This document shows, in pieces, positions 10,827 to 23,990 of a stretch of 64,000 nucleotides of DNA. Every line of letters begins with the position of its first letter. The stretch's first letter is position 1. Below the pieces are notes generated by a model, which worked only from the letters and a program-made list of their open reading frames with translations, was not told where the DNA came from and searched no databases. The position numbers and the translations under genes were made by a program. This DNA is from Laguncularia racemosa (Eukaryota > Streptophyta > Magnoliopsida > Myrtales > Combretaceae), in assembly GCA_037954665.1 (NCBI GenBank), contig JBBMOL010000184.1:806001-870000 (forward strand). The letters run 5' to 3'.

Positions 10827-13800
10827 TTATGGGGGAATTCTCTACTTCTGTTAATTGGATTGTTTAGTATTTGAATGTTGTGATAACTATAAGAGTTAAT
10901 GTAATAAAGATTTTAATGATTAGATAACAAACAAGATGATCTCATCTACAATACTCCAAAAGAACTTATAATGTAAAAAGTTCTACAATTTGGAATTGAT
11001 TGAACCTAATATTTATATATAATTATTAAAAAAAAAAACACGTTGCTTATTGTTCTATACATATGCTACAAAATGACTTACAAAGTTGTTATTCTTAATA
11101 ATAGTAACAGTATTATTGGAATAAGAATAATGTATGTTAATTATTTCTTAAAACCTAAGTAGATTATTATTTGTTTGTTTGTTCGTTGAGAAAGATAAAT
11201 ATTTATTTGAAGAATTATAAGTAAGAGAATTAACATTTGAGATTCAAATAAGAAATCAAATATTCAAGTAATTAAAATAAATAATGAATACTATATTAAG
11301 TAATTAAAATAAATTATCAAGTTTTTAAACATTTAAAATATAAAATTAATGTTATACTTAATAGTTCAAATAAATGTTCCTGTCATTATCTTGTACACGT
11401 GTCACATTGGCTTAAATAAAGGTGTTATAATAATGCTGTGATGGAATTCTCTATTTAAACCATTTAGTATAACGTTACTTACCTATTTAAACATGTGCCA
11501 TATTAGCTTAGATAAAAGGTGTTATAACGGTGCCATGATGAGCTTATCTATTTAAACCATTTAGGATAATGTTACTTACCTGTTTAAAGCACTTGAAAGT
11601 TACAAATAAATATCCTTGCTTATTCGACTAGTGATGTAGATATGTTATAACACAAAGTCTTATACTTTTATAGCCAATGTATTTTCTAGAATTAAATAAA
11701 TAAGAAATAGAAAAATTATGTCTTGAGAGTTACTATTAAATTAAGAATATGAATAAAATTATAAACTCTATTTGATCATTAATTACAATATTAATGAGAA
11801 TATAATTATTATAATATTTGAAATTTTTATTCTCTTGAAGAAAAGAATAAAGAATTTCATATTTTCTTAGGTATTATCTATTTTTAATAGAGTGAAAATA
11901 AAAAAATTAAGAATTAAAATTCCCTTCTCATTTTTTTTTATGTAAATAAAGTAATAATTAGTTGGAAGACAATAGTTATTTTATTCCTTCTTCATTGACT
12001 TCAAGTAAATGGGCTATTAGATGTTTAAACTATTAATGTTAAACTTAATTATATCACATACTTGTTTTCAATCTTTATTTATTTATTTACTTATTTTTAC
12101 TAATTATATATATTAAAATTATTAAAAATAGAATAATCAAATCTAATTTATTTTATTATAAGACTAGTATTTATACTATTAGATTATAAAAAAAGTTATT
12201 TATATTTAAATTGATAAAACTTCGAAAAGTGAATTGCGCCTTTCCTTTTCTTATTATCAACAGATGCACTCTCTAGTTTATTTATTAAATATATTACATT
12301 GAGCAAAAGCAGATTAATTGCCTTCCCCAGGCCCCAAGTGTGCTTCACGACCTTCTCTGCACGATTTCTTCCATCGTGGCCAATTATAGTTACATATATG
12401 TCCTCTCACTATTGTTGAGTATTTTTTGCACTGTTTGTTGGCGGAGGAACTCGGGGTTCCGAATTAGTAATAAGTGGAAATTATAAGTGAGGAATATGAT
12501 AGAGGTTAAGTTTAAATAGAAAATCAAATATATATATATATAGTTAAAATAAAGAATTAAAATATTATGTTAAGCAATTTAAATATATAATAATTTTATT
12601 ATAAATAGTATTGGATCATCTTTTAAAATTATTTAATATATTTATAGGATAATAATTAATTTTTTATTTGAATTACTTAATATAATATTAATTTTTTATT
12701 TTAATTATTCAAAAATTTAATTTTTTATTTTAATTACTTAATATAATATTAATAATCTATTTTAACCACTTGAAAGTTTAATTTTTTATTTGAATTTAAT
12801 CCCAAATATCAATTTTCTTATTTGTAATTTTCTCTAGTAAAATGTAACACCTCATCAAAAGGTTATGATTGCATCTTAATACGCTATGAAGCCCTAAAGA
12901 TTGAATTGGATATTACTAAAGGTGCCCATCAGAAATTACATTACTTTGCATATGGAATTAATGAGATAGTAACTACATCTTTATAATTATCAATCACAAG
13001 ACATACAAATATGATAGAATTAATAAGTGAATCACATCCCCTTGAATCCATTTATATATATGTTCAAGTTCGGATTTGACATCGAGCACCACTAATAAAT
13101 AGTATTGTAAATGTGTTCAGACTAGAAGCTACAAGATTTAGGAAAGCTATCTTTAAAATTTTTTTAATTTTTATATAATTCTTGTCGAAAACTAGGAAAT
13201 TTTCTAACATAAATAATTACTGTATAGTAACAAGGAAGTGAAACTATTTAACTTTAGAATTCCAAAGTTGTTGAGTAACACAAGTTGTTCAACCGGTATT
13301 TTTACATCAAAATAATCCTTACTACTTGCATAAAATGTATGCTAAAACCAATAGAATATCAAATAACATTGAGGTTTAAAAGATAAGTTATACTAAAGTG
13401 CTCAATTTATGGAGAAAAGATTCATTGGGTACAATACCAATAACAATTAGATTTAATGTATATATTTTGTATAAAATATGGATGATAATTATTTTAAAAT
13501 CTATCTATATATATTAAAATCTTATTGATATTTACATTTTGTATTACATATGGCATATAATACCTAATGAATCTCCTTTTCTTTATATAACTTGGAAACC
13601 ATTCTAAGTTACTCAAGTTTAGCTATATTTTAAGCTACTCAAGTAGTTAACTAGGTTGAGCTCAATTTTTATAATGCTTTGTTTATTAACTTGTAAGTCT
13701 AATCAAGTTCAAATTAATCATGAATATTAGTTGAGTTACAATAAAGTTTAGATATTAGTATTATTTTAATTTAAAAATAAATAAATATTTTTAGATAAAT

Positions 13801-14768
13801 CAAACTTAAATAAACTTAATTAAGTTAAGTCCATAGTTGTTGAATGCCATTTCGAGCTCAAATCTATAGGCTCAATTAAGCCAAAGCCAAGATTGAGCTT
13901 TTAAATTTTTAGTCTTCATTGTATCATATTGACATCGATTCGATTCATTTATAACTCTAATTTACACATAATAAATACAACCTATTCATATATTATATAT
14001 TATATAATTACATATATATCATAATTAATTAGATGTATCTAGATTTCTTTCTTTTTCTTTTACTTTTTTTTTTCTCCTTCACTAGTCTCATCATTAACTT
14101 TATTTTCTGGCTTTTGTAATGAGTCAAATTATTGAAATATATATATGTTTCCTTAAGAGATGACATGTACTGTAAACGAAGATTTTGACATGCTTTTGAC
14201 AAGTGAAGGAGAATCAATGATCTTGACTTTTCTTGCGGGTTATAAATGGAGTGAGTTCATGCATCATGCATCTAATTTGACCTTTTAGTTATTATAATCT
14301 AATTTATTCCAAATTAAAAGTACTCCCAAAAATTGCAATTCAATCAATCAATTTCACCTAGTCGGCAACGAAGCCACCAGCCACGTATCATCGGCTGAAT
14401 TAATGCTCGAAATATCCTATAGTTAAAAAAAAAAAAAAAACCTTCTAGACTTAATAAATAAGAAAAAAAATTAAAATATATCTTATGTATTAAAATTCAA
14501 ATTATTTATATTAATATTTAGACAACCCATATAGTTTATTATTCTGATGAAGGTTTTACTATAAGAATTTAGAATTTTACATGGAGTTACACCTGTCCTT
14601 TCTTCCATTTTGCTTGGGCTTATTATCATAAAAAAGACCTAGTTTATATTATAAGTTCCTTCAAATAACTATAAAGTGAAGTTGAAGTGTCTTAAATAAT
14701 GAAATTTCTTAAGGCAGTTTTTGCATAAAAAATACCATGAAACACTCAACTTTTTATCACTTTTTCCT

Positions 14769-14800
14769 GGTCAACTCCTAGTAAGTCATCCCTATAAATA
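14769..14800 (+). promoter_or_regulatory. Proximal promoter of STIG1-like copy 3
   Basis: GGTCAAC at 14769-14775 and TATAAATA at 14793-14800, 97 bases before the ATG, with the same upstream block as copies 1 and 2. Confidence 0.65.
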
Positions 14801-14889
14801 CTTCAATGAAGCTTTCCAAGTCCTACAAACTTACTCATCCAGGAGGAGGAAAACGAAAGAAAAAAACTCTCTCCCAGCATTGAAAAGCT

Positions 14890-15282
14890 ATGGCGCGCAT
14901 TATGAAGATATTCTTTGTAATTGCTATAACAGTGGCTCTAAGCATCACCATGAGCATGAAATACAAGAAACAGGTGACCCTTAAGCAAGGCGAGAAAGCT
15001 TTGATGCCCGACAATCCTAGAGCAGCCGACCATTGCATGAAGGACAACGAAATTTGCTACATCCTAGGAGGAGTCAACTACAAGTGTTGCAACAACATGT
15101 GCTTTGATCTGTCGACCGACAACAAGAACTGCGGTGCGTGCAAGAACAAGTGCAAGTATAGACATAGTTGCTGTCGAGGGGAGTGTGTGGATTTGGCTTA
15201 CGATAAGAGGCATTGCGGGAAGTGCAATAACCCATGCTCTAACGGGGGATATTGTTTCTATGGAATGTGTAATTACGCGTAA
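14890..15282 (+). CDS. STIG1-like cysteine-rich secreted protein with 20-residue deletion (copy 3)
   Basis: Open frame of 130 residues, very close to the neighbour at 10.4 kb. Signal peptide MARIMKIFFVIAITVALSIT and the full 16-cysteine STIG1 domain ending CFYGMCNYA are kept. Compared with copy 2 it lacks an in-frame block of 20 residues between KALMP and DNPRAADHC. That block holds the SKRVSRFLAA segment, which both other intact paralogues retain. Substitutions are few (for example NMCFDLST and SNGGYC). The protein should still be secreted and fold. If the missing linker is a processing or receptor-contact region, as shown for the linker of some family members, the product may have lost that activity. 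This last point is inference. Confidence 0.88.
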   Translation: MARIMKIFFVIAITVALSITMSMKYKKQVTLKQGEKALMPDNPRAADHCMKDNEICYILGGVNYKCCNNMCFDLSTDNKNCGACKNKCKYRHSCCRGECVDLAYDKRHCGKCNNPCSNGGYCFYGMCNYA

Positions 15283-16610
15283 TTATGGAGAATTTTATAG
15301 TTTTATCCATTAGATTGTTTGATTTTATAGAAGTTAAGGTAATAAAGATTTCAACAATTAGATAGCAGATAGCACGATACTGTCTATAAGACTACAAAAT
15401 AACCCATAATTATGGTGTAACAATTCTATAATTTGGAATTAATTGAGGCTAATATATATATATATAATTATTGGAATTATTAAAAATAATGAACACGTTG
15501 CCGATTGTTTTATACATATGCTACAGAATGACTTACAAAGCGTTTATTCTTAATAATAGTAATAGCGTTATCAAATTATAAATACTGTGGGTCAATTTCT
15601 TTTTAAAATTTGAGTAGATTATTTATTTATTTTTGAGAAGGATAAATATTTATAGAGAAAATTACAAATAAGAGAATTAAGGTGTAAATTTAAGTTTAAA
15701 TAGAGAGTCGAACATTAAAATTATTGAAATAAAGGATTAATGTTATATTAAGTGATTAAAATAGGTATTTAAACTTTTAAAATAGATGATCGATATTATA
15801 CTAAATGATTTAAATAAAAAATTTCATCATTATTTTGTAAATGTATCACATTAACTCAATTAAAGGTGTTACAACGATGCTATAACAAAAATTTCTATTT
15901 AACTTAATACAATGTTACTTATCTATTTAAATTATTTAAAAAAATTGATTCTTTATTTAAATTTAACTCTAAAAATTGAACCCTCACTTATAATTGTATA
16001 TTTATTTGCCATGAGGATATATTCATTTTGTTGTTATTTTTTAGTTGGTTTTGATTTATTTACATAAAGTAAACCCATTATTCGTGTTTGGCATGTACCC
16101 TCTCTCTTGAACTTAGGAACCATATTTTATATCTAGCATCACCAATATATATATTGGAAAAGTTTTATGTAAAACTGGTTTTTACAAATTGAATCAGCAA
16201 GGTATGGATATCATGTATTAGATACTCGTATATTACGATTTAAAAAGTTAAAGGAGATCGGATCTATATATATATTAGGGTTTTTTTTTTCCTTTTTTTT
16301 TTCAGACGTGTTAAGTATAGATATCCTTGCTTATCTGACTAGTGATGCACATAAGTTATAACTCAGGGTCTCATACTTTTAGACATAATTGTTCTCAATC
16401 TTTATTTATTTACTTACTTTTGTCAACTTAGTTAGTGAAAATGAAAGAACCGAATGTGTTTCTTAAGTCATGTTATTCTTAATAACGATTCATTTCAATT
16501 GTTATGCTCACTGTTGTTAACAATTCATTTCAATTGAATATTATACAAACTCACTTATCGCTATATAGTTCACAAAATGTACGTGTCAAGTATCATTATT
16601 AATCATCATG

Positions 16611-16611
<1 letters not shown>

Positions 16612-16650
<39 letters not shown>
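16612..16650. repeat. (AT)n microsatellite
   Basis: About 39 bases of uninterrupted TA/AT dinucleotides near the end of unit C. Confidence 0.95.
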
Positions 16651-16654
<4 letters not shown>

Positions 16655-16859
16655 AAATTGGTAAAACTTCGAAAAATGATTTCGGCTTTTACTTTTCTTA
16701 TTATCAACAGATGCACTCTCTATTTTATTCATTAATAGCACATTTGATTTGTACAATGAAATAAGATAAGAATATAATTGCTATTTTTAAGAATAAAACA
16801 AAGAAAAAACAACTTTTCTTTATAATTCCTTTAATATCTAATAAATAGATTTGAAAGTA

Positions 16860-17060
16860 TATTGGCAGAGGAACTCTGGATAGCAAATCAGTAAAGTGTA
16901 ACATCTCATCAAAAGGTTATAATTGTACCTTAATACGCAATGAAGCCTCAAAGGTTGAATTGGATATTACTAAAGGTGTCCGTAAGAAATTATATTACTT
17001 GAATATGGAATTAATGAGATAAGAACTAAATCTTTATAATTATATATCACAAGACATACG
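16860..17060. repeat. Truncated start of a further duplication unit (unit D remnant)
   Basis: The block around 16893-17050 closely matches the first ~170 bases of unit C (12840-13020). The similarity stops before any gene. This is either a truncated fourth unit or the scar of an unequal exchange. The stretch to 17450 holds nothing else I recognise. Confidence 0.55.
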
Positions 17061-17455
17061 AATATGAAAGATAATATAAGTAAACAAAGAGAGATATACA
17101 CAATTTTCATGAAAAATCCTATAAAAACAATGGTTGAAAATAATGAGTAAAATTGAATCAATCTATTATAATGTAATAGTAATGGGTGGTAAAATTTGCA
17201 ATTCTTCTAACAAACCCTTATGATTTTCTTTTTCAATTACTTCACCCAATATATATACATAATATCATATGTATTGAGTTGTAAGAAGTCAAATTTTAAT
17301 ACACATATATATATATACACAACATAAACAAACTGTCAAGATTAAAGCAACCAAATTTAGCTCTTTACCCAAAAGTGTACTTAAGATGCTCTTACATAAT
17401 GGAATCTCTTATAAATTCAACATAGAAACTTAGCATCAATGACGATAACTTAGAT

Positions 17456-17679
17456 CATAGAAGGAAACAACAAATTGTAGATTTTGTAAATAATTTATCG
17501 TTAATGCAGATCAAGTCATTTGCACAATTTTAGAAATTAGAATCATGCATTAATAGTTATCAATTAACTACTGATTCTAGGATATTAGCATTGATTTACA
17601 AGAGATTGAATCCTTGACAATTGCATATATTTACCTCTTGGATTAATAGAATTTTGTCATTATTCCAATATTTATCATA
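17456..17679 (+). repeat. 5' LTR of the copia element
   Basis: Starts near catagaaggaaacaaca and ends near tttatcata just before the primer-binding site. It is similar over its length to 21570-21809, with scattered substitutions and a short indel near the start. Confidence 0.8.
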
Positions 17680-17696
17680 TGGTATCACAGCAATGA
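17680..17696 (+). promoter_or_regulatory. Primer-binding site of the copia element (tRNA-iMet type)
   Basis: TGGTATCACAGCAATGA directly follows the LTR. It differs by two bases from the usual plant TGGTATCAGAGCCATGA complement of initiator tRNA-Met. Confidence 0.75.
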
Positions 17697-17742
17697 ACCT
17701 AAGGCTAATATTTCATATTCTGCACTCTTTTTTTTTTCAAAC

Positions 17743-20700
17743 AATGGACTCACAAGATCTAAAATTTGCTGCCACCTCTTAACCAATTATTCCTAAATCC
17801 CACAAACCTAATCATCCTCTTATTGCCATAAACATCTCCTCCCATTCCACCAAAAACTCACACCCACAAATTATCTTTCAAGGAAATTACAGTTTCAAGC
17901 AACCTTAATTGGCTATAATCTTGAAGGACACATTGATGGCTTAATTACTGCACCATCTCCCACCATTACCACCGATGGCAATGAGTCACCAAATCCAGCA
18001 TTCCAAATATGGCTTTGACAAAATAAATTAATATTTATCCCCATGGTTAGATATTTATCAGCTGCAATTGTTCCACTCTTAAATCATGCTACCGCCTCTT
18101 GTAATGCTTGGATGATTCTTGAAAACACATATGCAAAGCCCACTCATGGTCATATTAAGTAGATTAAGATGCAACTAAAGAATCTAATTAAAGGCTTATG
18201 TATCATTAGTGAATATATGCAATATATTTGAAACCATGCTGATGAGCTTCCAATTTTAGGCAAACCATATGATGAAGAGGACTTGATTGAAAAAGTCCTT
18301 GATGGTCTAAATGAGGAATATAAATCAATCGCTGACGTTGTTAACACCTAAGATACAACCATCTCATTTGATGAGCTTCATGAAAAACTTCTAAATAAGG
18401 AAACAATATTATGTTAATCCTAACCACCACAACCAGCCTCTCTACCAGTAACAGCAAATCTAACAACCATGAACCCACAAAACAAACCGTGGCATCCTCC
18501 TGTCAACTCATCACCAAACCAATGGCTATCATCTAATAACTCTTGAACTGAAAGGCCTTCACCACATCTTTATCTTAGAACATGTAAAGCATGCAATACT
18601 CAAGGGCACACAACCAAAAGATGCCTGCAATTTTAATTAATTTCAACTCAACCCAATTCAGGCTACTCATTAACAACCTAACAATCATCAGGTTTCTGAC
18701 CAATAAGTCCACATTCATCATCTTCTTGGCAACCTGGAGCAAACTATACAACAACTAGCACATCCAACACTCCATCATGGCTCTTTGACAATGGTACATC
18801 TCATCATATCACCATTGACTTGAATAATCTTTCTCTTCATGTACCATATGATGCCCATGATGATGTCATGATTGGTGATGGCACAAGTCTTCAAAGTACC
18901 CACACTGACTCTACCTCTCTATCTTCCTCCACACGTGATTTTAAATTACATAATGTTTTGTGTGTTCCAATCATGAAAAAGAATCTAATTTCCATTTGTC
19001 AAACGTGCCTCACTAATAATGTTTCTATTGAATTCTTCCCCTTTGGTTTTTAGGTGAAGGACCTAAGCACAGAAGCAACATTTTTGAAGGGACCAACTAA
19101 CAATAGCATGTATGAGTGACCAATTACTTCAACTAACAAATCTCCCCCTATTTTATTCTCCAGTGTCAAGACAACAACTACTAAGTGGTACAATTGTCTA
19201 GGTCATCCTGCTTCTCCAATTTACAAACATGTCATTTCTAAATTTTAATTACTAGTTTTTGTCTCTTCCACAAATAACCATTGTAATGCTTGCAGTTGTA
19301 ATAAAAGTCATAAGCTTCCATTCTCGATGTCTTCTATTGTATCTACAAAACCTCTTGAAATAATTTTCTCTGATGTTTGAACCTCTCCTATGCATTCATA
19401 TGAAGACTTCAAATACTATGTCATTTTTGTTGATCACTTCACTAAATATGTTTAGTATTATTCATTAATTTGTAAATCGCATGTATATGATGTCTTCATT
19501 TGATTCAAAGCACTTGTGGAAAATTATTTCAATCACAAAATTAAAAGCTTATGCTCTGAAAATGGTAGGGGATATCAAGATCTCAATTCATTTTTAGCTA
19601 CAAATGGCATCACTCATTTAACCACTCCACCACATACAATTGAACATAATGGATATTATGAGAAATAATATCATCACATTGTAGAAACTGGTCTTTCACT
19701 ACTCACACATGCATCCATTCCTCTAATCTACTAGAATCATGCATTGCTATAGTTGTTTATCTCATTAATCAACTTCCCTTACCCACACTTAACATGACTT
19801 CCCCATTTGAAAAAAATCTTTAGCACCATTCCCAACTATTCTAAACTTAATTTTTTTTTTGTTATCTTTGTTATCCGTGGCTTCGACCTTACATTAATCA
19901 CAAGCTTGAAGCTTGATCCATTCCTTGTATCTTCCTTGGCTATTCTTCCACCTAAAGTGCATAGTTGTGTCTTGATACCAACACATTTCGCCTATATATT
20001 TCTCATCATGTCAAATTCGTTGAATTAGTCTTTCCCTTCAAATCTACTCACACTTATCTCAATCACCCCAAGTTAACCACCATTTCTCATTAGTTACCAC
20101 CCACCTACATAATTTTCATAGATTCTCTTACTAACACTACACTTAACACATCATCAACGAAAGGTTCCTCAAATGTTGCTCCTATACAAATGACACCAAT
20201 ACCAGAAAACTCCCATACCCTTAACTAATCCTTGGCTAACCAATCTACCACACTTGATTCACCAACCACCAACAAAGACCAAACCTTGCCATCTTCTTCC
20301 TCCACTCTTAGCCTAAAACAAAACCAAAACTCATAGCCCACTACATTAAACTACTTGGCCTCAACAAATACCCATTCCATTACCACAACAGCTGAAAAAT
20401 CATATCCACAAACCAATCAAAAAGCTTAATCTCAATGCTCAACTCATTTAATCTGCTGACCTAGAACTAACAATGGTGACCCAAGCCCTAAAAAATATCA
20501 AATGGAGTCGTGCAATGTTTGAAGAGTTTGATGCCCTTGTTTAGAATGGTAAATGGGAGCTTGTTACACCCAACCAAGCCTATAATCTTGTCAGATGTAA
20601 GTGGATTTTTCATACTAAATGCTTATCAGATGGTTATGTTGATAGGTACAAAGCACGTTTAGTAGCCAAGGGTTTCCATCAACGTCTAGGCATTGACTAC

Positions 20701-21540
20701 CATTATACTTTTAGTCTAGTCATCAAGCCAACAACAATTCGGCTCGTTCTCACCATTGCAATTGGTCATGGATGGTAACTACAACAACTTGACATCAACA
20801 ATGCCTTTTTACAAGGTCATCTCACAAAAGATGTCTTCATGATACAACCTTCAGGCTTTATTGATAAAGAATATCTAAGTCATGTGTGCAAATTACACAA
20901 AGCCAACTATGGTTTGAAACAAGCTCTAAAGGTATGGTACCATGAGTTACAACAATACAAAAACTCACAAGGCCTGACATTACATTTGCAGTAAACAAGT
21001 TCTCTCAGTTCATGCATCGTCTTACGATAGATCACTTAGAACATGTAATCATGGAATGGTACTTCATAGCATCCCATCACTTTCTCTCCATGCTTTCTCA
21101 AATGATGATTAGGCTGGTAACAAAGATGACTACACATCAACTTCTGTTCATTGTTTATCTTGGTTGTAGTCCAATTTCTTGTAGTTTTAAGAAACAACAC
21201 ACTGTCACACACTCATCAATTGAAGCTAAGTATCGTGTTGTTGTAGCAACTGCTGCTAAATTGCATTGGATTGGTTCACTTCTTACTGAACTTGGAATAT
21301 AGACTTCGCAAGCCCTAGTTATCTATTGTGACAATATTGGAGCCATCCACCTATGTTCCAACCTAATTTTTCACTCTCAAATGAAGCATGTCATCATTAA
21401 TTTTCACTTCATCCACAAGTAAGTCCAAAGTGGGGCTCTCCATGTTGCTCATGTCTCCTCTACTAGATCAGCTAGCCGATGTGATCACAAAGCCACACTC
21501 ACGCACTCAATTTCTTCATCTCAAGGACAAGATTGGAATC
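17743..21540 (+). pseudogene. Copia gag-pol remnant
   Basis: Fragments in several frames, with many stops. A gag-like start follows MDSQDLKFAA near 17743. A protease-like patch lies near 18780 (SWLFDNGTSHHITID, the aspartic protease context of copia). The GAG-pre-integrase motif WYNCLGHPASPIYKH is near 19183. Integrase remnants run from 19370 to 19680. Reverse transcriptase N-terminal motifs are KWIFHTKCLSDGYVDRYKARLVAKGF (in part) near 20600-20690 and LQQLDINNAFLQGHL near 20775-20825. RNase H shows THSSIEAKYRVV near 21205. Between about 20945 and 20970 the sequence jumps from the RT palm (VWYHEL) to TRPDITFAVNKFSQFMH, so the segment with the YVDD active site is missing. Confidence 0.85.
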
Positions 21541-21569
21541 TCTAGTAGGAGCTCCAACTTAAGGGGGCA

Positions 21570-21809
21570 TATAGAAGGAAACAACAGCCAAGCATTGTAA
21601 ATAATTGTAGATCTTGTAAATAATTTATCATTAATGCATATCAAGTCATTTGCACAATTTTAGAAATTAGAATCATGCGTTAATAACTATCAATTAACTA
21701 CTAATACTAAGAGATTAGTATTGATTTGCAAAAGATTGACTCCATGACAACTGTATATTTCTACCTGTTGGATTAATAGAATTTTTTCATTGCCCCAATA
21801 TTCATTATA
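21570..21809 (+). repeat. 3' LTR of the copia element
   Basis: Follows the polypurine tract and repeats the 5' LTR, ending near attcattata before the putative tagat duplication. Confidence 0.8.
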
Positions 21810-21814
21810 TAGAT

Positions 21815-23990
21815 TACACCAAAAATGGCATAACCTTCCTATTGGATACAAATTACTATATCCAGAGGGAAACTCGATAAATATTTGACATTTACAAAAT
21901 AAACTTGAATAGCTAGTGGCCATTTTCCCCTAAAGAAGTAAAAGGATATATCTAAGTCGTGCCTTGCATTGACTCTTGAGGGAACTGATGATGATTGTGT
22001 TGCTGTAAAACTCTAGGTAATCGAGATTTTCTCTAGCCGTCCTCCTATCCTATACCTGCACCTTATTCCTTAACCAGTTAGTAAGCACAACAATCATATT
22101 AAAATTTTGTCCATATTTTTAAATGGTTGATTATCATCATCAATTGTAATTTATATTAGCATCATCAAGCATATTTTACATGTGCTCCAATACCATCATT
22201 AGTGAGAGTTTTGTTGCTATGTGTCTCAGACATTGAGTCCAAGAGATTTGTGTAGGAGAGGAGTGGAGCATAGCATAAACATAGGTTAATGAGTGTACCT
22301 TACGTCCTTATTGGTGTAGGAAGTTATTAATGGGACTTTGAGTATGATAGAAGAATAGAACAACACCCACATAGTACATTACATGATGTGAGTTGTAAAA
22401 TTCATTGTCAAGTTAAAACTTAGGGTTTTAGGTGATTGGAAGCATAGCTTTGAGATTTACATACTAATCAACATAGTAAATTGTTGCTATACTTTTGTTT
22501 TTTTCTTTTTCTCTAATCTCTTTTCTTTATTGCCAGTTGTTTATATTGTAACAACTTATCAATCTAGCTTTCATAAGGGAGCACAACAATATTAAATGTG
22601 TTTTTTTTTAAAAAAAAAAAAATGGTTCACCTCATTGATGGCATAATTAACCTTGTGCTATCTTTCAATTGACAAGCTACATAAATTTCATTAAATGGCT
22701 AAAATCTATAAAATAATTTGGTGCTTTTGTTAATTTTAAGCCTTTTACTTTTGTTGATAACAAATACACAAACACACACATAGACATATATAAGTGTATG
22801 TATGCGTGCATCTTTAAAAAAATATTTGTAAATTTTCTTTAAAAAAGGTTTTAACTAATCCATTCACAAAACCTATCTTGATGGATATCAATAAGGTAAG
22901 TTGTAGAGAAAATTGTAAATGCATTCTCTTAAATTTACTCCATGAACACTTAACTCTTTATATTTGTAGTTGAGTATTTAGAATCCTAAATCATGAAAAC
23001 TATGCGTTTAGATCTTTATATGACTACTTTACCCTTGACAAAATGATAAAATTATATTAAAGATGAATATCTTTCACAAAATAAAATTTTTCAATTTTTA
23101 AATATTTTGTTGTATTGAATTTTTTAATATTTATTAAGATAAATCGATTATTTAGGATTTTAAAAGCATATTTTTAAAGATTTGATATTTGAATGCTTTA
23201 TTAAAAAGATAAAAAGGTTAAATACATGTTAAGCATATATAAGAAAGTATATATATATATTGTCAATAAACAAGAAGTCATTCATTCATAGAATTTGAAA
23301 ACTAAGTACGGAAAGTACCATAAACACAAGCTAAATAAATGGAGGCTATAAATGGAAATCACAACGATCACATCTCATAAAATGAAAATAGACATCAACA
23401 ACCCTTAAAAATGAAAAATTCCATCAAGAGAACAAAAATCCAACACCCTTATCGGAGAGATGCTCACACAAAGAGATAGAAAAGTACATTAATTGAAATA
23501 AAAAAAAACAATTCACACAACATACTCCACGTTAATGAGAGGATGGAGATGGAAGCATCGAAAAAGTTGGTGAAGAGATAATTTATGTGCATTACTTTCT
23601 AGCTTTTGGAATGCAACTACACTTTCAGATTTTTGATTTGGAGGATAGTTCTAGTGTGCTGAGGTTAAAATACTGTAATTTGTTATACTGTTGTATATAA
23701 CTACTTAATGTAATTTTAAGATCGGATTTGAATCCTCTAATTTGGTTTCTTTTAATTTATTCTTTTGAGATATTGTAACATATAATTAACAATTAAGATT
23801 AAAAAAACTAATATCATAATAATATTATAAATTATTTAAAAAATCTAAATAATCTTAATTATTTATTTATAAATTAAAGAAAATTAAGATAAGAAAAAAT
23901 TAAAAGTATCAATTTTCAAATCATCGGAATGTATGTATGTTTGCATATAATTATAACAGAAATATCGACATGCCTAGGTGCTCAGCTAGG
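21815..23990. other. Intergenic, no gene recognised
   Basis: AT-rich, with homopolymer runs near 22600 and 23500. No conserved protein motif in any frame that I can defend. The block at about 23960-24060 (ggatcttgacttttcttggg) resembles the distal upstream block of the STIG1-like units and so belongs to the fourth gene's flank. Confidence 0.5.

Larger units (their letters stand above)
8600..12120. repeat. Tandem duplication unit B around STIG1-like copy 2
   Basis: Shares ordered blocks with units A and C. It begins at the homologue of position about 3920 in unit A, so it lacks the first ~300 bases of the unit. The downstream part carries the conserved block near 11040-11100 (acacgttgc...cttacaaag), also present near 7700 and 15490. 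The far end (about 12050-12290) resembles 16380-16740. Non-coding flanks of the gene are AT-rich and contain no other gene that I can see. Confidence 0.65.
12840..16720. repeat. Tandem duplication unit C around STIG1-like copy 3
   Basis: Starts with a block (12840-13000) that recurs at 16893-17050 and continues with the same ordered blocks as unit A. Its end matches the end of unit A (16074-16158 resembles 8293-8375) and unit B (16662-16740 resembles 12218-12290). It contains copy 3 of the STIG1-like gene. Non-coding parts are AT-rich with no other gene visible. Confidence 0.65.
17456..21809 (+). mobile_element. Ty1/copia LTR retrotransposon, decayed
   Basis: A ~4.35 kb element with two similar ~225-240 base LTRs, a primer site resembling the tRNA-iMet complement, a polypurine tract (ttaagggggcat, about 21559-21570), and gag-protease-integrase-RT-RNase H remnants in copia order. 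The sequence tagat occurs at 17451-17455 and 21810-21814 and may be the target duplication. LTR ends do not show a clean TG...CA, so borders are good to a few bases. Many stops make it non-autonomous. Confidence 0.85.
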
